Shown here: positions 11,046 through 21,009 of the stretch, piece after piece
Layout: each line of letters begins with the position of its first letter
Numbering within the stretch: position 1 is the first letter of the stretch
The notes under the pieces: model-generated
Seen by the model: the letters and a program-made list of their open reading frames with translations, nothing else
Databases searched by the model: none
Told to the model about the DNA's origin: nothing
Made by a program: the position numbers and the translations under genes
Assembly: GCA_009809945.1 (NCBI GenBank)
Contig: WTPW01000018.1
Span: 524,074 to 588,073 of the forward strand
Length of the DNA: 64,000 nucleotides
Direction: 5' to 3'
Origin: Gigaspora margarita
Lineage: Eukaryota; Glomeromycota; Glomeromycetes; Diversisporales; Gigasporaceae

Positions 11046-11383
11046 ATAGCACTATAGCACTGTAGTGCTACCCTATATGTAATAAACCAAATTGGTGTAA
11101 CAAGTAAATCAAAACAACCTTTAACAAAACAAAATAAAATTTTTTTAATATTAGGGTAAGGGTAAAAATAATAGTTAGAGTTAGATGGTATTTATAGTAA
11201 AATTTAGTAAGAAAATTTTTTTATTAGAACCCAAAAGATAGTTTTTTAGACAAAATTTAAGAATATAATTAATTTTTTAAAAATTTCTTTATTTTTGTTA
11301 CACAAACCTGATCTACATGTTACACCTGATCTTAAATTTTAATTGGTTAAAATGCCCTAGCACTACAGTGCTATAGCACTATA
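11046..11383. mobile_element. MITE with TAGCACTGTAGTGCTA ends, about 338 bp
   Basis: The left end ATAGCACTATAGCACTGTAG is mirrored at 11358-11383. The end repeat is itself palindromic (TAGCACT-GT-AGTGCTA). No coding potential. The target duplication could not be decided because both flanks are AT-rich. Confidence 0.65.
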
Positions 11384-12430
11384 AATTAAACCCCTTTTTT
11401 ATTTATCTGTTATGATTAAAAATAAAAATCATGAAATTTTGGATAATCAATGTTAGAATGCATAAATTTCATATATGTATACAAATAAATTCATTGTTTG
11501 TAATAAATTTATTTAAAAGAATCAGTAATTTTAAGTTTCTTTTGAAACTAAAAATGTTAAGACATAAAATAAGATAACCTCAAAAAAAAAATACAGAATT
11601 TTTTGGATTAAACATGAAAATATTAATTATTTGTAAATTAAGAAAATTTATAAATTATTTTTGGATAGTCTAAACTGAAGTTTGAATGATAAATAGTTCC
11701 CAGTTTTAAAAAAAATTAGATTCTTTAATTAAAATTTATTAAAGTCTATTAGTATGCACTCCTTGATTGCACTGATAGTTCTTAAAATTATTTAACTTAA
11801 ATATTTTATTGGTGCTTCTTTTATAACATCAAAAACTTGGCTATAATGCATTGAGGAAAAGAATTATCATTAAGTTTTCTAAATTTTTTGCTAAAAAGTT
11901 TTTAATACAGTGCAGGAATCCTTAAACCAACAACTTTTTTTAAAAATGGCCAAATTTGAGATCAAATACTAAATTTTGATTGGCTAATATCTTAAAATTT
12001 TATTATGTTTTTAAAATTTTATTATATTTTTAAAATTTTGTTATGTTTTTTATATATAAGTTATGTGGCCAAATTTTGATTTTATTAGTATATTTTTATA
12101 GAAAAAAATTTTTTTTTAATAATATTTTTTATTTTTTATAAAATTTTAAAAAATTATTANTTATGTTAACCAAAAAATTAACTTCAAACGGCCTAACTGC
12201 CTCCATCCCTCTATAAAACTGAATTGACTACATCAACCCTAATAACCTACTTATCGCCCTACCATCCACTTAAGCCCCCAATATCCAATTTCTTTTACAC
12301 TGAGTGCCCAATCGGCATAATTTCCCCTTGTTTTGACGTTCCAATATCTTTACTTTATCGTTACCTTTAGTTCATTATCGCTGACTAAATCCGGCCCTTA
12401 ATCTGTTGCTCTCCATTTTCAATAGTAACA

Positions 12431-12446
12431 TTTGGTGCCAGTTGTG
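12431..12446 (+). other. Putative primer binding site
   Basis: Two bases after the 5' LTR the sequence TGGTGCCAGTTGTG starts with TGG, as expected for pairing with the CCA end of a tRNA primer. I cannot name the tRNA. Confidence 0.5.
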
Positions 12447-12753
12447 TGAAAATATACACGCCTGTTAGTTTTCAGGCCCATATGAATAATTTTGAACAAC
12501 ATTTGAGAACATTGTAGAACACGACCGTCATCATTATTTATTTGAAAAAATACCACAAGCTATTGAATACTTAAACAAGTATTACTGTGACGATTCTTGT
12601 GCTCTTTGTTATCCTTCTCAAAATCCTTCTCCTTGTTTTATCACCATTTGGGCCTGGTTTATTACATTCCAACTGGCCACAGGCTATTCCTAGTATGCAA
12701 TAAAATGATTTGAAAGGCTTGACAACTTTGAGGTCAACCATATCCCTGATCAG

Positions 12754-14930
12754 TTGATTAGTCATTTCATTTTTAGTTTCTGTTATAGTAAAGAAACTGA
12801 CGATTTTCCAACTCTTGTAAATGAGTTTTTGACAACTTATCAAGACACAGGTCAGTTTGACCAAGACCTTTTAGCTGATGACTACAATACTGAAACGTTT
12901 GCAGAAAACCTCCCTAAACAAATTATGGTCCAGAATAATAACAACGTTAATGCTCTCCTCCTAATTGACCCCAATGATGATGACAATCAACCCCATCTTG
13001 ATTTGCCTATTCCTATAGCACAGAGTAACCAAATTGTGGGTGACAGTCAAAATGACCCTATTACATTATAGGCACAGCAGATAGCAAACCTCGTGCTTTA
13101 GGTGCAGAATGCTCTGGTTCCCCAAATCAACATTCCTGCTATTAATCTCCTAGCCCAAAACAGAGGCTGAATTTAGTGCCCTATCCTGACTTCACTAGTG
13201 GAGAACAAGACCCTATAACTTGGCTCGAAGATGTTAACATCAGGAAAAATAAATAAGGCACAGATCTGCACAAATCTGCTACCCTAAAAAATTTTAACAA
13301 ATTTTGCAATAACTTGTGATCCAGTGGTTCAAACTTAACGATTTTGGTACCATTCAATTCATCTTGATGAGCTGGATCAAATGGTACCAAAATCGTTGAA
13401 ATCCAATTACTGGAACACAAGAAAATCCCATCCAAGTGAATTTTATAAACATCGAACGATCTTGCCAACCAGCAGTCCAAATTTAATAATTTTGGTACTA
13501 TTTGATTCCTCTTGATACGACGATTCTAATGGTAACAAGTTATTCATAAAAAATGATTTGTGGCGCAGTTCTGCGCAGAAATTTAAAAATTTTAAATTTC
13601 TGCGCAGAACTGCGCTACAAATCGTTTTTTATGAATAACTTGTTAACCAGTAATCTAATTTTGACATTTTTGGTACCGTTCAAACTTTCTCATCGAGAGG
13701 AATCGAATGGTACAAAATTATTAAATTTGGACCACTGGTTGACAAGATCGTTCGATGTTTATAAAATTCACTTGGATGGGATTTTCTTGTGTTTTAGCAA
13801 TTGGAATTTAATGATTTTGGTACAATTTGATCCGGCTCATCAAGACGAATCGAATGGTACCAAAATCGTTAAGTTTGGACTACTGGATTACAAGTTATTG
13901 CAAAATTTGTTAAAAATTTTCAGGGTCACAGATTTGTGCAGATCTTCGCCTTATTTATTTTCCTGATGAAAAAGGCCTTCAAAGCTAATCAAGTTTCAAA
14001 ACAACTGAAAAATCTCTGTGATCATCCTGTACTTGAAAGGCACTGCTGCCATGTGGTGGGTTATGGCCTGGGATGCCCAACCAGCTATCGCTCAATGGAA
14101 CGACCCTAATAATGGTGGGCAAAGTTTCTGGCCTCACTTTATTATCCAATTCAGGACCCTGCTCTTGAAAGCGAATGGTTTGCCCAATTAACCCAAAGGA
14201 AGCAAGAACTGACCAAAGATGTCGATTCCTATCACATATCAATTGAAGAGTTGCTGCGCCGTGTTGAGTCAGGTGGTCATCGTTACCCTGGTATAGCCAA
14301 AGCACAAATGTTTATTAACGGCCTTCACCCTGAACTAGCCACTTCTGTTTTTCCTTTCATGCCCAATTCTCTTACAGCTGCTTATAAGAGGGCCAAAGCC
14401 TTTGAAAATTTGTTTAAACAAAATTCATCCTATCACAATCCTTACTTATCCTCCCTATATCTGTCTCTTTATTAGAGTGCTATTCAGTGCCACTTGCGAA
14501 TTTCCTGCCTTCTAACACAACTTCTATTGACCCTTTTTAACATGTTTTAATTAAATTAACGGAAGCCATTACTAGTATAATAACAAAATTGCAAGAGTTA
14601 AAAAAACCCCCTCGTCGTGGTCCCAATAACTGGAACAACTCTCCTCATTACACCTGTATTCGCTGTGACCAGGTGGGTCACTATGCTTGCAATTGCTCTA
14701 ACCCTTTACCTCGAACAAGCCCCAGCACGGTAGCTATTGGTAGCAATGCTATACCTCTCAGTCAAAATAATGGAGTTTGAAACAACCTACCTACTAACTA
14801 TAACAATGGACCTTCGACTGAACCAAGGGAAATGAAGCCCAGAATTTTCTCAACCTTTATATTGAACAAGAGGACCCTTTATTTTTTTCTGTCGATGAAT
14901 CTGACAGACCAGCTAATTCTACTCGCAGCA
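12754..14930 (+). pseudogene. gag remnant of the Ty3-type element
   Basis: The first part (12754-13230) is acidic and N/Q-rich and ends in a motif like PYPDFTSGEQDPITWLEDV, typical of Ty3-type capsid. After the foldback insertion, 13985-14475 continues with KGTAAMWW-like capsid sequence and YRAKAFE-type helices. A CCHC zinc knuckle, C-IR-C-DQVG-H-YACN-C, lies at 14655-14696 and would bind RNA. Several TAG/TGA stops and frame changes interrupt it, for example the TAGs near 13069 and 13100. These look like CAG to TAG changes. Confidence 0.8.
13239..13968. repeat. Large foldback (inverted repeat) element in gag, about 730 bp
   Basis: Left and right arms of about 350 bases are complementary almost end to end, with the axis near 13589 in GAAATTTAAAAATTTTAAAT. 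Outer ends read ATCAGGAAAAATAAATAAGG and its complement ending at 13968. Each arm contains smaller quasi-palindromes of the form TGGTACCATT...AATGGTACCA next to TCCAATTACTGGA. It interrupts the capsid frame. Related modules occur at 2524, 7525 and 27459. Confidence 0.85.
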
Positions 14931-15329
14931 AGAAATGCACATAGAAGATTTGACTCTCATAGAATTACTTGAGAAAGAAAAAGTCTTGAATGAAGTAGAA
15001 AAAACCTCAAAGCAGGTCATGACAAATTAAAGCTGCCAAAGAATCTGAACCCTATTTTTGCCCTTAAAAGTTCAAAGGCAACTAAAGATAAGAAGACTAC
15101 CATACCTCAAAAGAAGCAATCTGTAGAAGATCTGCCCCAAATTTTGCTCTCATTCCTCTCTATTCGATCGTTTCTGATATTTGAGACAAAATGGCTAATA
15201 TTACTTTCGGCCAACTGTTAAAAGTCGTCCCACTGAATTTTCCAAGAGACAAAACTTTTTGAAGCCTCAATTTTTCATAAATTTTCAACCAACTCTCAAG
15301 TTCACTGCCTTGTATTGTAATGCCATAGT

Positions 15330-15637
15330 GCATAAAAAGCAATTCCTCTCATTGTTGACAGTGGGTCAGCTGGTAGCATAGTTTCATCTACCTCCTCAGT
15401 GAATTGGATGTTAAGGTAGAGTGACCCTCTACTATCAATATGGTTAATGTGCACAAGCAAAGTAAGAGAGCAATCAGTGAAATATCGGATTTCCCATTTT
15501 CAGTGGAAGGCATTATAGTCCCTATTGATATTGTAGTTATGGATGTACTATCCTACCAGACCATTATAGAAAATGATTGGCTTTTTAAAGTAAATACTAA
15601 TATTGACTATAATATGTCCGAAATGACCTTCTATTAG
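15330..15637 (+). pseudogene. Retropepsin (protease) remnant
   Basis: IVDSGSAGS at 15351-15377 holds the catalytic D-S-G of retroviral-type aspartic proteases; gac is at 15357-15359. Downstream, 15440-15637 encodes VVMDVLSYQTIIENDWL, matching the second strand of the fold where family members have IILGNDWL. A TAG after WMLR separates the two parts. Confidence 0.8.
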
Positions 15638-15872
15638 AAAAATCAAGAAATTGTTGTTTCTATTGAATTTCGAAAGCTTTAGCATACTCCTATTCAAGAC
15701 AACTGACCTCCTAAGATAACTAAGGCCCTACCCAGAATTGAAGATAGTTCCAGAAGTAAGGAAGAAACTGAGTTGAAATATGAGGAAAAAGAGTTGGAGA
15801 ATTAACTATTCAGATTTTCAGAAGATGAAAGAGGGGTCCTCAATTATCCAGAGGTGTAGTGCTTATATTCAT

Positions 15873-16520
15873 AAATCCTTACATATATTCGAATATATTT
15901 TTGAATATTCATAAATATTATGAATATTCATAAATATTATGAATATTCATAAATATTATGAATTTTCATAAATATTTTGAATATTCATAAATGTTATGAA
16001 AATTCATAAATATTATAAAAATTTATATTTTTGTGAATATTCATAAATATTTTGAATATTCAAAAATATTTTGAATATTCATAAATATTATGTATATTCA
16101 TAAAAATTATGAATATTCATAAATATTATAAATATTCATAAATATTATGGATATTTATAAATATTCAAAACCCATCCTTGTTCAAAACCTATTCTTGGTT
16201 CAAAAAAATTAAGTTACCAAAATAGGCTTGTATAATATTACACAGCATTAGTAGTATGTAACCTAAAATTATTTTTTTGAAAATAGTTCAATAAGCTTTT
16301 GTATATCCAATATGTATATTTATATTACACAAATTATATAACTATATGATAGGCCTTTCAACACGTATTCAAAATATTTTAAATATGAATATATTTGAAT
16401 ATATTCAAGAATATTATGAATATTCATAAATATTATGAATATTCAAAATATTTATGAATATTCATAAATATTATGAATATTCATAAATATTATGAAAATT
16501 CATAAATATTTTAAATATTC
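15873..16520. repeat. AT-rich tandem array plus core, left part
   Basis: Many copies of a unit close to 19 bases, AATATTCATAAATATTATG, surround a unique core at about 16165-16390 (GGTTCAAAAAAATTAAGTTA, TAGGCCTTTCAACA). The same core, in the same orientation, is at 20320-20540. The unit is self-complementary enough to form hairpins. Confidence 0.85.
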
Positions 16521-16521
16521 A

Positions 16522-17449
16522 TTATTATTGCTCGATCAGTTGACTTTATTCAAACCAACTAACCATCTTTATTTACAAATCTGAAAAACATATGGGATAA
16601 GGGCTGCTACCCTTATTGGCTCTAATATACATAATCACATTTTCCACTATAGTGACATGCATTTATCACAACAGCAAATGAAATGGACACCTATGATGCC
16701 TTCATATAGAGGAAAAACCGTCGAATCTCCTCATAGCTGAAAAGAGAATCAGTAACGTGTTTCTGCCAGTATGAGTGAGATTCATTCTATGGTCCTTGCA
16801 CTGCCACTTGCAGCTGGGGAGCCAATACAACAACTGGTCCTTGCACTGCTACTTGCAGCCATGTAAGCAAACAAAACATTAGGTCCTTGCACTGCTAATG
16901 CAGCTGTGGAGCCTGGCATAACAAAAACATCAGGTCCTTGCACTGCTAACGCAGCCGTGGAGCCTGGCATAACAAAAANATCAGGTCCTTGCACTGCTAA
17001 CACAGCTGTGGAGCCTGGCATAACAAAAACATCAGGTCCTTGTACTGCTAACGCAGCCGTGGAGCCTGGCATAACAATAGCTTTACTTGCTTGACTTCAG
17101 GTGGGTAAGGAAGGGCGATAGAGCTAGCCTCTACAAGGCGAGCGATAGCGAAAAGAAAGATAACCTTCTTTACAGAGATCATTGACCTTAAATACTCCTT
17201 CCATGTCACCGGTCCATACTTGGCAATAGCCATAATCCCTTACCCTTATCATCGATCTAACAATAATTATAACAAAATGAATTACAAAATCATATGCAAA
17301 TCCAAAATTACCTGTATATACAAGTTACAAACAATAATCAAAGGATAGTCATAAAAGGATACATAAACAAAACCTGCACATGACCGGTTATAAAGTCATC
17401 TGATCTCGCAATAATGATCGCCCTGTCACTTCGTTGACAGGCTTTTCAT
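16522..17449 (+). mobile_element. Helitron-like unit 1
   Basis: It starts with a sequence (TTATTATTGCTCGATCAG...) that recurs at 17450, and about 85 bases are shared. It ends with a 350-base block (17101-17449) that recurs at 19805-20156. The shared 3' end carries the hairpin CCTGTCA-cttcgt-TGACAGG followed by CTTTTCAT. There are no inverted termini and no clear target duplication. Common start, common hairpin end and head-to-tail arrangement are features of rolling-circle (Helitron/Helentron) elements. No Rep/helicase is encoded, so it would be non-autonomous. Confidence 0.55.
16791..17085. repeat. 51-bp minisatellite
   Basis: Units start GGTCCTTGCACTGCTAA at 16792, 16836, 16882, 16933, 16984 and 17035; the last four are exactly 51 bases apart. 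The minus strand reads open through the array as repeats of MPGSTAALAVQGPDVFV, but this follows from a repeat length divisible by three and is not good evidence for a protein. Confidence 0.85.
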
Positions 17450-17639
17450 TATTATTGCTCGATCAGTTGACTTTATTCAAACCAACTGACTGTCTTTATT
17501 TACAAATCTGAAAAACATATGGGAATAGACGAGGATCGCTAGTTAGCAAAAACCATCTTCCTAGAAACTATAACTCTTTGCTCTATTATATCATAACTGC
17601 TACTTTGCTGTTCTAACCTCCTATGGCCCATATTTTTGT

Positions 17640-18090
17640 CAAGGATAAACTATTATAAGCAATACTTTTATAATATTCGAATGCCTTTCATTTATTCCTT
17701 TCAACTCCAATTCCATTTTGATAAACAATTCCCATGTAAAGCATTCCCTTAGGACTTGACACCAAATAAATTTCATTAGCGTCAAGCATGTCAGCAGATT
17801 ATCCATAAAATTCCAATGCTATTCATTTATCCTTTTCAACACCGATACCTTTTTCATAACAATATCCAACTCCTCCTGTTCCATGAACGTTACCTATACT
17901 GGCAGATTTTCATAGTATTCGAATGCCTTTCTCCCATTCCTTTTAGCTCCAATTCCTTTTTCATAACAATGCACAACTCTTCCTTTTCATAACAATATCC
18001 AACTCTTCTTGTTCCATAAGCCTTGTTCCATAAGCATCACCCAAATCGGTAGATTTTTGAATGCCTTTTTCCATCCTTCTTAACTCTAAT
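17640..18090 (-). pseudogene. Captured Sel1-repeat fragment
   Basis: The reverse strand gives degenerate Sel1 (TPR-like) repeats: GIVYQNGIGVERN..KAFEYYKSIA near 17655-17745 and EKGIGAKRNGRKAFEYYENL near 17900-17990, with a third at about 18045-18085. Spacing is close to the usual 36 residues. The frame is broken many times. Sel1 repeats mediate protein contacts; genes with them are very numerous in arbuscular mycorrhizal fungi. It is a fragment carried in a transposon, not a working gene. Confidence 0.7.
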
Positions 18091-18179
18091 AACTTCTAGT
18101 CGTCAAAACCAAGGAAAGNATCGGTATTATATCCTTCTTTACAAAGCAAATTTTAACTCCATCCTTATTCCAATCGGCC

Positions 18180-18412
18180 AAATGATAACCAATATATGTA
18201 GCAAAACTTGACTATTCAAATAATGGTTTATGATAATTTGGAAGGATAATTCTATAAGAGAGTAGCAAAGATTGNTCTTCAGCATTTAATGCCAAAAGAT
18301 ATATTCTTATACTCCCTGAATCGATAGCATGTTTTGTTGGTTCGCTCCATAATTTGGTACAATAACTCTGTACTAGTAATAACGTACAAGAAGGTATGAA
18401 AACAAAGTTCAC
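18180..18412 (-). pseudogene. Captured F-box protein fragment
   Basis: The reverse strand encodes 66 residues including TKLWSEPT...YLLALNAE-QSLLLSYRIILPN and YHKPLFE. This matches the segment after the F-box in the three F-box/LRR copies, where the order is LWSKLD...CLLSLNAE-TKQLLPFKIMLPN. No LRR part is present and one N lies at 18275. It is more diverged than copies A to C, so it comes from a different family member. Confidence 0.75.
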
Positions 18413-18449
18413 ATTCCATTAGCATTACCCATATCAGCAGATTTTTGTG

Positions 18450-18960
18450 CATTCAACTCTGTACACATGACAACCTCATGAGCTCAAGCCCATGCTATGG
18501 TGTGGCACATTCAATTGGTATACACGACAATCTCACGAGTTCAAGCTCACGCTATAGTGCGGTGTATTCAACTCAGTACACACGACAACTTCATAATTTT
18601 ATGGTGCGGTGCATTCAACTAGGTATATATGACAACTTCATGAGTTCAAGCCCACGCTATGGTGTGGCGCATTTAACTTGGTACACATAACAATGTCACA
18701 AGTTCGAGCCCATGCTATGGTGTGGCGCATTCAACTTGGTACACACAACAATGTCACGAGTTTGAGCCCATGCTCAGGTGCGGCATATTCAACTCGATAT
18801 GTCTCGAGTTTGAGCCCATGCTATGGTGCGGCACATTCAACTAGTACACATAGCAACATCACAAGTTTGAGCCCACGCTATAGCGCGGCACATTCAACTT
18901 GATATACATGACAACGTCACAAGTTTGATTCAACTTGTTCTACATGACAACAAGCAGGGC
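18450..18960. repeat. Tandem array, unit of about 58-62 bp
   Basis: Around eight imperfect copies of a unit containing GCATTCAACTTGGTACACA, CAATGTCACGAGTT and GAGCCCATGCTATGGTG. Frames read through parts of it only because units are similar. I do not call a protein. Confidence 0.8.
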
Positions 18961-19041
18961 GCTAATCTCTATTACATGCATATCCATAATCTCCATAGTA
19001 TACAATCATATGCTATTACTTTTTTCATCTAAGCCTCAATT

Positions 19042-19323
19042 TCATATAAGCCACAAATCCGGTTGCCATAGGGCTATCACGCACACTAACAACTTCTTTT
19101 TTAAAACAGAATCTGGTAACTCTGGTAACATTCTTATTACTTTATCTAAACGCTTACCAATTTTTACCAGAAAATCATACTCATACTGGTCACGTGGTTT
19201 CAGCAATTTTACCTCCAGCCAAGCCTTCTCCAACAAATCTCCTTCTTCAATCTCTCTATACAAGCCTGAAAAACTCTTATCCATCTTCCTTTCAATGCTA
19301 CTTAGAGCTGTCAGAAAAAACAT
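19042..19323 (-). CDS. Unidentified frame inside Helitron-like unit 2
   Basis: A 93-residue open frame containing EGDLLEKAWLEVKLLKPRDQ and LVKIGKRLDKVIRMLPELPD. The upstream stretch of the same strand (about 19350-19510) is open in a second frame with an acidic sequence ending FVEDLQEADNRIREQFATRF before a stop. The two look like one protein split by a frameshift: rich in charged helices, no known motif. It could be a third captured gene fragment. I do not recognise the family. Confidence 0.35.
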   Translation of the reverse strand: MFFLTALSSIERKMDKSFSGLYREIEEGDLLEKAWLEVKLLKPRDQYEYDFLVKIGKRLDKVIRMLPELPDSVLKKKLLVCVIALWQPDLWLI

Positions 19324-20156
19324 CTATCAGAACTGAACTAACTTTTTCTTTCCCTCAGAAACGTGTTGCAAATTGCTCTCTAATCCTATTGTCAGCTTCC
19401 TGCAAGTCTTCAACGAACTTATCCTCAAACTCACCACCTCCGTTTGCATCCAATTCCACATTTACTGCCTCTCCCGTCCTATCTCTAATATCTGCAGGAC
19501 CTTGTTCCTGTCCATTATTGCTCCCTTTCGACTACACCTCTGGACCTTTTATCTTTTTTTTTTGAAATAAGCATGCAGCCTTTCACCTAGCTCTTCTTTA
19601 TCACCTTCCACGGAAAGGCCATAAGTTGTACACAAGTTCTTCAGCTCCGTCAGGTCAATTTCGTCCAACTCCTGGCATGCATCATGTGATTCGTAGACAT
19701 ACTCAATATTATGTACGAAAATACAACTTGCTCTATACAGTTATTTAACATATTAAAGTTTCTTTGTAAAAAAATTTTTTTTTCTAAACAAATTGAAATG
19801 TATATAGTGGAAACGATAGAGCCTGCCTCTACAAGGCGAGCAATAGCGAAAAGAAAGATAACCTTCTTCACAGAGATCATTGACCTTAAATACTTCTTCT
19901 GTGTCACTGGTCCATACTTGGCAATAGCCATAATCCCTTACCCTTATCATTGATCTAACAATAATCATAACAAAATGAATTACAAAATCATATACAAATC
20001 CAAAATTACCTGTATATTCAAGTTACAAAATATTACAACAATAATCAAAGAATAGCCATAAAAGGAAACATAAACAAAACCTGCACATTACCAGTTATAA
20101 AGTCATATGATTTCGCAATAATGATCGCCCTGTCACTTCGTTGACAGGCTTTTCAT

Positions 20157-20860
20157 AAATATTATAAAAATTCATATTTTTATGAATATTTATAAATATT
20201 TGAATATTCATAAATATTTGAACATTCATAAATATTATGAATATTCATAAATATTATAAATATTCATAAATATTATGAATATTTATAAATATTCATAAAT
20301 ATTATGAATATTTACCTAAATATTCAAAACCCACTTTTGGTTCAAAACCTATTTTTGGTTCAAAAAATTAAATTACCAAAATAGGGTTTGTGTAATGTTA
20401 CACAAGATTAGTAGCATGTAATCTAAAATTATTTTTGCGAAAATAGTACAATAAGCTTTTGTGTAACCAATATGCATATTTATATTACACAATTATTTAA
20501 CTATATAATAGGCCTTTCAACATGTATTCAAAATATTTTAAATATGAATATATTTGAATATATTCAAGAATATTATGAATATTCATAAACATTATGAATA
20601 TTCAAAAATATTTATGAATATTCATAAATATTATGAATATTCAAAATATTTATGAATATTCATAAATATTATGAATATTCATAAATATTATGAATATTCA
20701 AAAATATTTATGAATATTCATAAATATTATGAATATTCATTAATATTATGAATATTCATAAATATTATGAATATTTATAAATATTCGAATATCTATAATT
20801 TATATTCGAATATTCATAAATATTTATATATTCGAATATATTCATAAATATAGTATATTC
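20157..20860. repeat. AT-rich tandem array plus core, right part
   Basis: Same 19-base-type array and the same core (20320-20540) as at 15873-16520, in direct orientation. It ends with TATATTCGAATA motifs just before the right terminus of the hAT-like element. Confidence 0.85.
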
Positions 20861-21009
20861 GAATACAAGCACTACAGAGGTGCAAATAGATAACACAAAC
20901 TATGTTGACTCTAGAGATGAAGTAGACAAGGGTGGGATTTTTTTAGAAGCTGTAGAAAACCCTTTATAGAAATTGGATATTGGAACACTCGAGGATAATA
21001 GTTATTATC

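Larger units (their letters stand above)
9980..12193. mobile_element. GGCC-ended DNA transposon-like insert (PIF/Harbinger-like)
   Basis: Begins GGCCGTTCGAAGTTGATT and ends AACTTCAAACGGCC, with terminal inverted repeats of about 33 bases ending in GGTTAACA. The flanks are TAA at 9977-9979 and TAA at 12194-12196; the 3' LTR carries the uninterrupted site CAGCCTAATTACTACC. Three-base T-W-A duplications and GG-C ends fit PIF/Harbinger. The 2214-base body has no transposase frame, is AT-rich, and contains a further complementary end at 10210-10240 and another MITE at 11046-11383. Confidence 0.8.
9067..12430 (+). repeat. 5' LTR, split by a 2.2-kb insertion
   Basis: LTR sequence occupies 9067-9979 and 12197-12430, about 1147 bases once the insert and one target copy are removed. 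It matches the 3' LTR closely along its length. It begins with the perfect 18-base palindrome TGTTATCACGTGATAACA and ends ATAGTAACA. A TATA-like stretch TTTATGTATAATG lies near 9645. Most differences from the 3' LTR are transitions, many at CpG. Confidence 0.9.
17450..20156 (+). mobile_element. Helitron-like unit 2 carrying gene fragments
   Basis: It directly follows unit 1 head-to-tail, with the same first 85 and last 350 bases. Between them lie, on the minus strand, a Sel1-repeat remnant (17640-18090) and an F-box fragment (18180-18412), then a 60-base tandem array and an unidentified frame. Capture of unrelated gene pieces is a known habit of Helitrons and Pack-type transposons. The 3' end abuts the AT array so that the empty site would read ATTCAT/AAATATT. 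Confidence 0.55.
15857..20874. mobile_element. hAT-like element with 8-bp target duplication, 5018 bp
   Basis: It begins TAGTGCTTATATTC and ends GAATACAAGCACTA, short inverted ends of the Y-A-G-N-G type. It is flanked by perfect 8-base direct copies CAGAGGTG (15849-15856 and 20875-20882). Eight-base duplications are characteristic of hAT transposons. No transposase is present. The outer 660 and 720 bases are AT-rich arrays around a shared core, so the original may have been a MITE of about 1.4 kb that was later enlarged by the 3.6-kb insertion at 16522-20156. Confidence 0.85.

Noticed and set aside
9980..12193. A transposase gene inside the GGCC-ended insert
   Set aside because: No frame longer than about 100 residues and no DDE or helix-turn-helix motif; the interior is AT-rich with simple repeats.
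13181..13966. Open frames on both strands (MDCWLARSFDVYKIHLDGIFL type)
   Set aside because: Each is the mirror of the other across the foldback axis; they reflect the inverted repeat, not genes.
15873..16520. Regularly spaced repeats that could suggest a CRISPR array
   Set aside because: The units are contiguous with no unique spacers, very AT-rich and in a eukaryotic transposon, so this is a simple tandem array.
16782..17072. Open frame of repeated MPGSTAALAVQGPDVFV on the minus strand
   Set aside because: It is a by-product of a 51-base minisatellite (a multiple of three). No start context, and the array runs on beyond the frame.
18445..18902. Two overlapping open frames on the plus strand
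   Set aside because: They follow the 60-base tandem array and change frame with it; no protein features.
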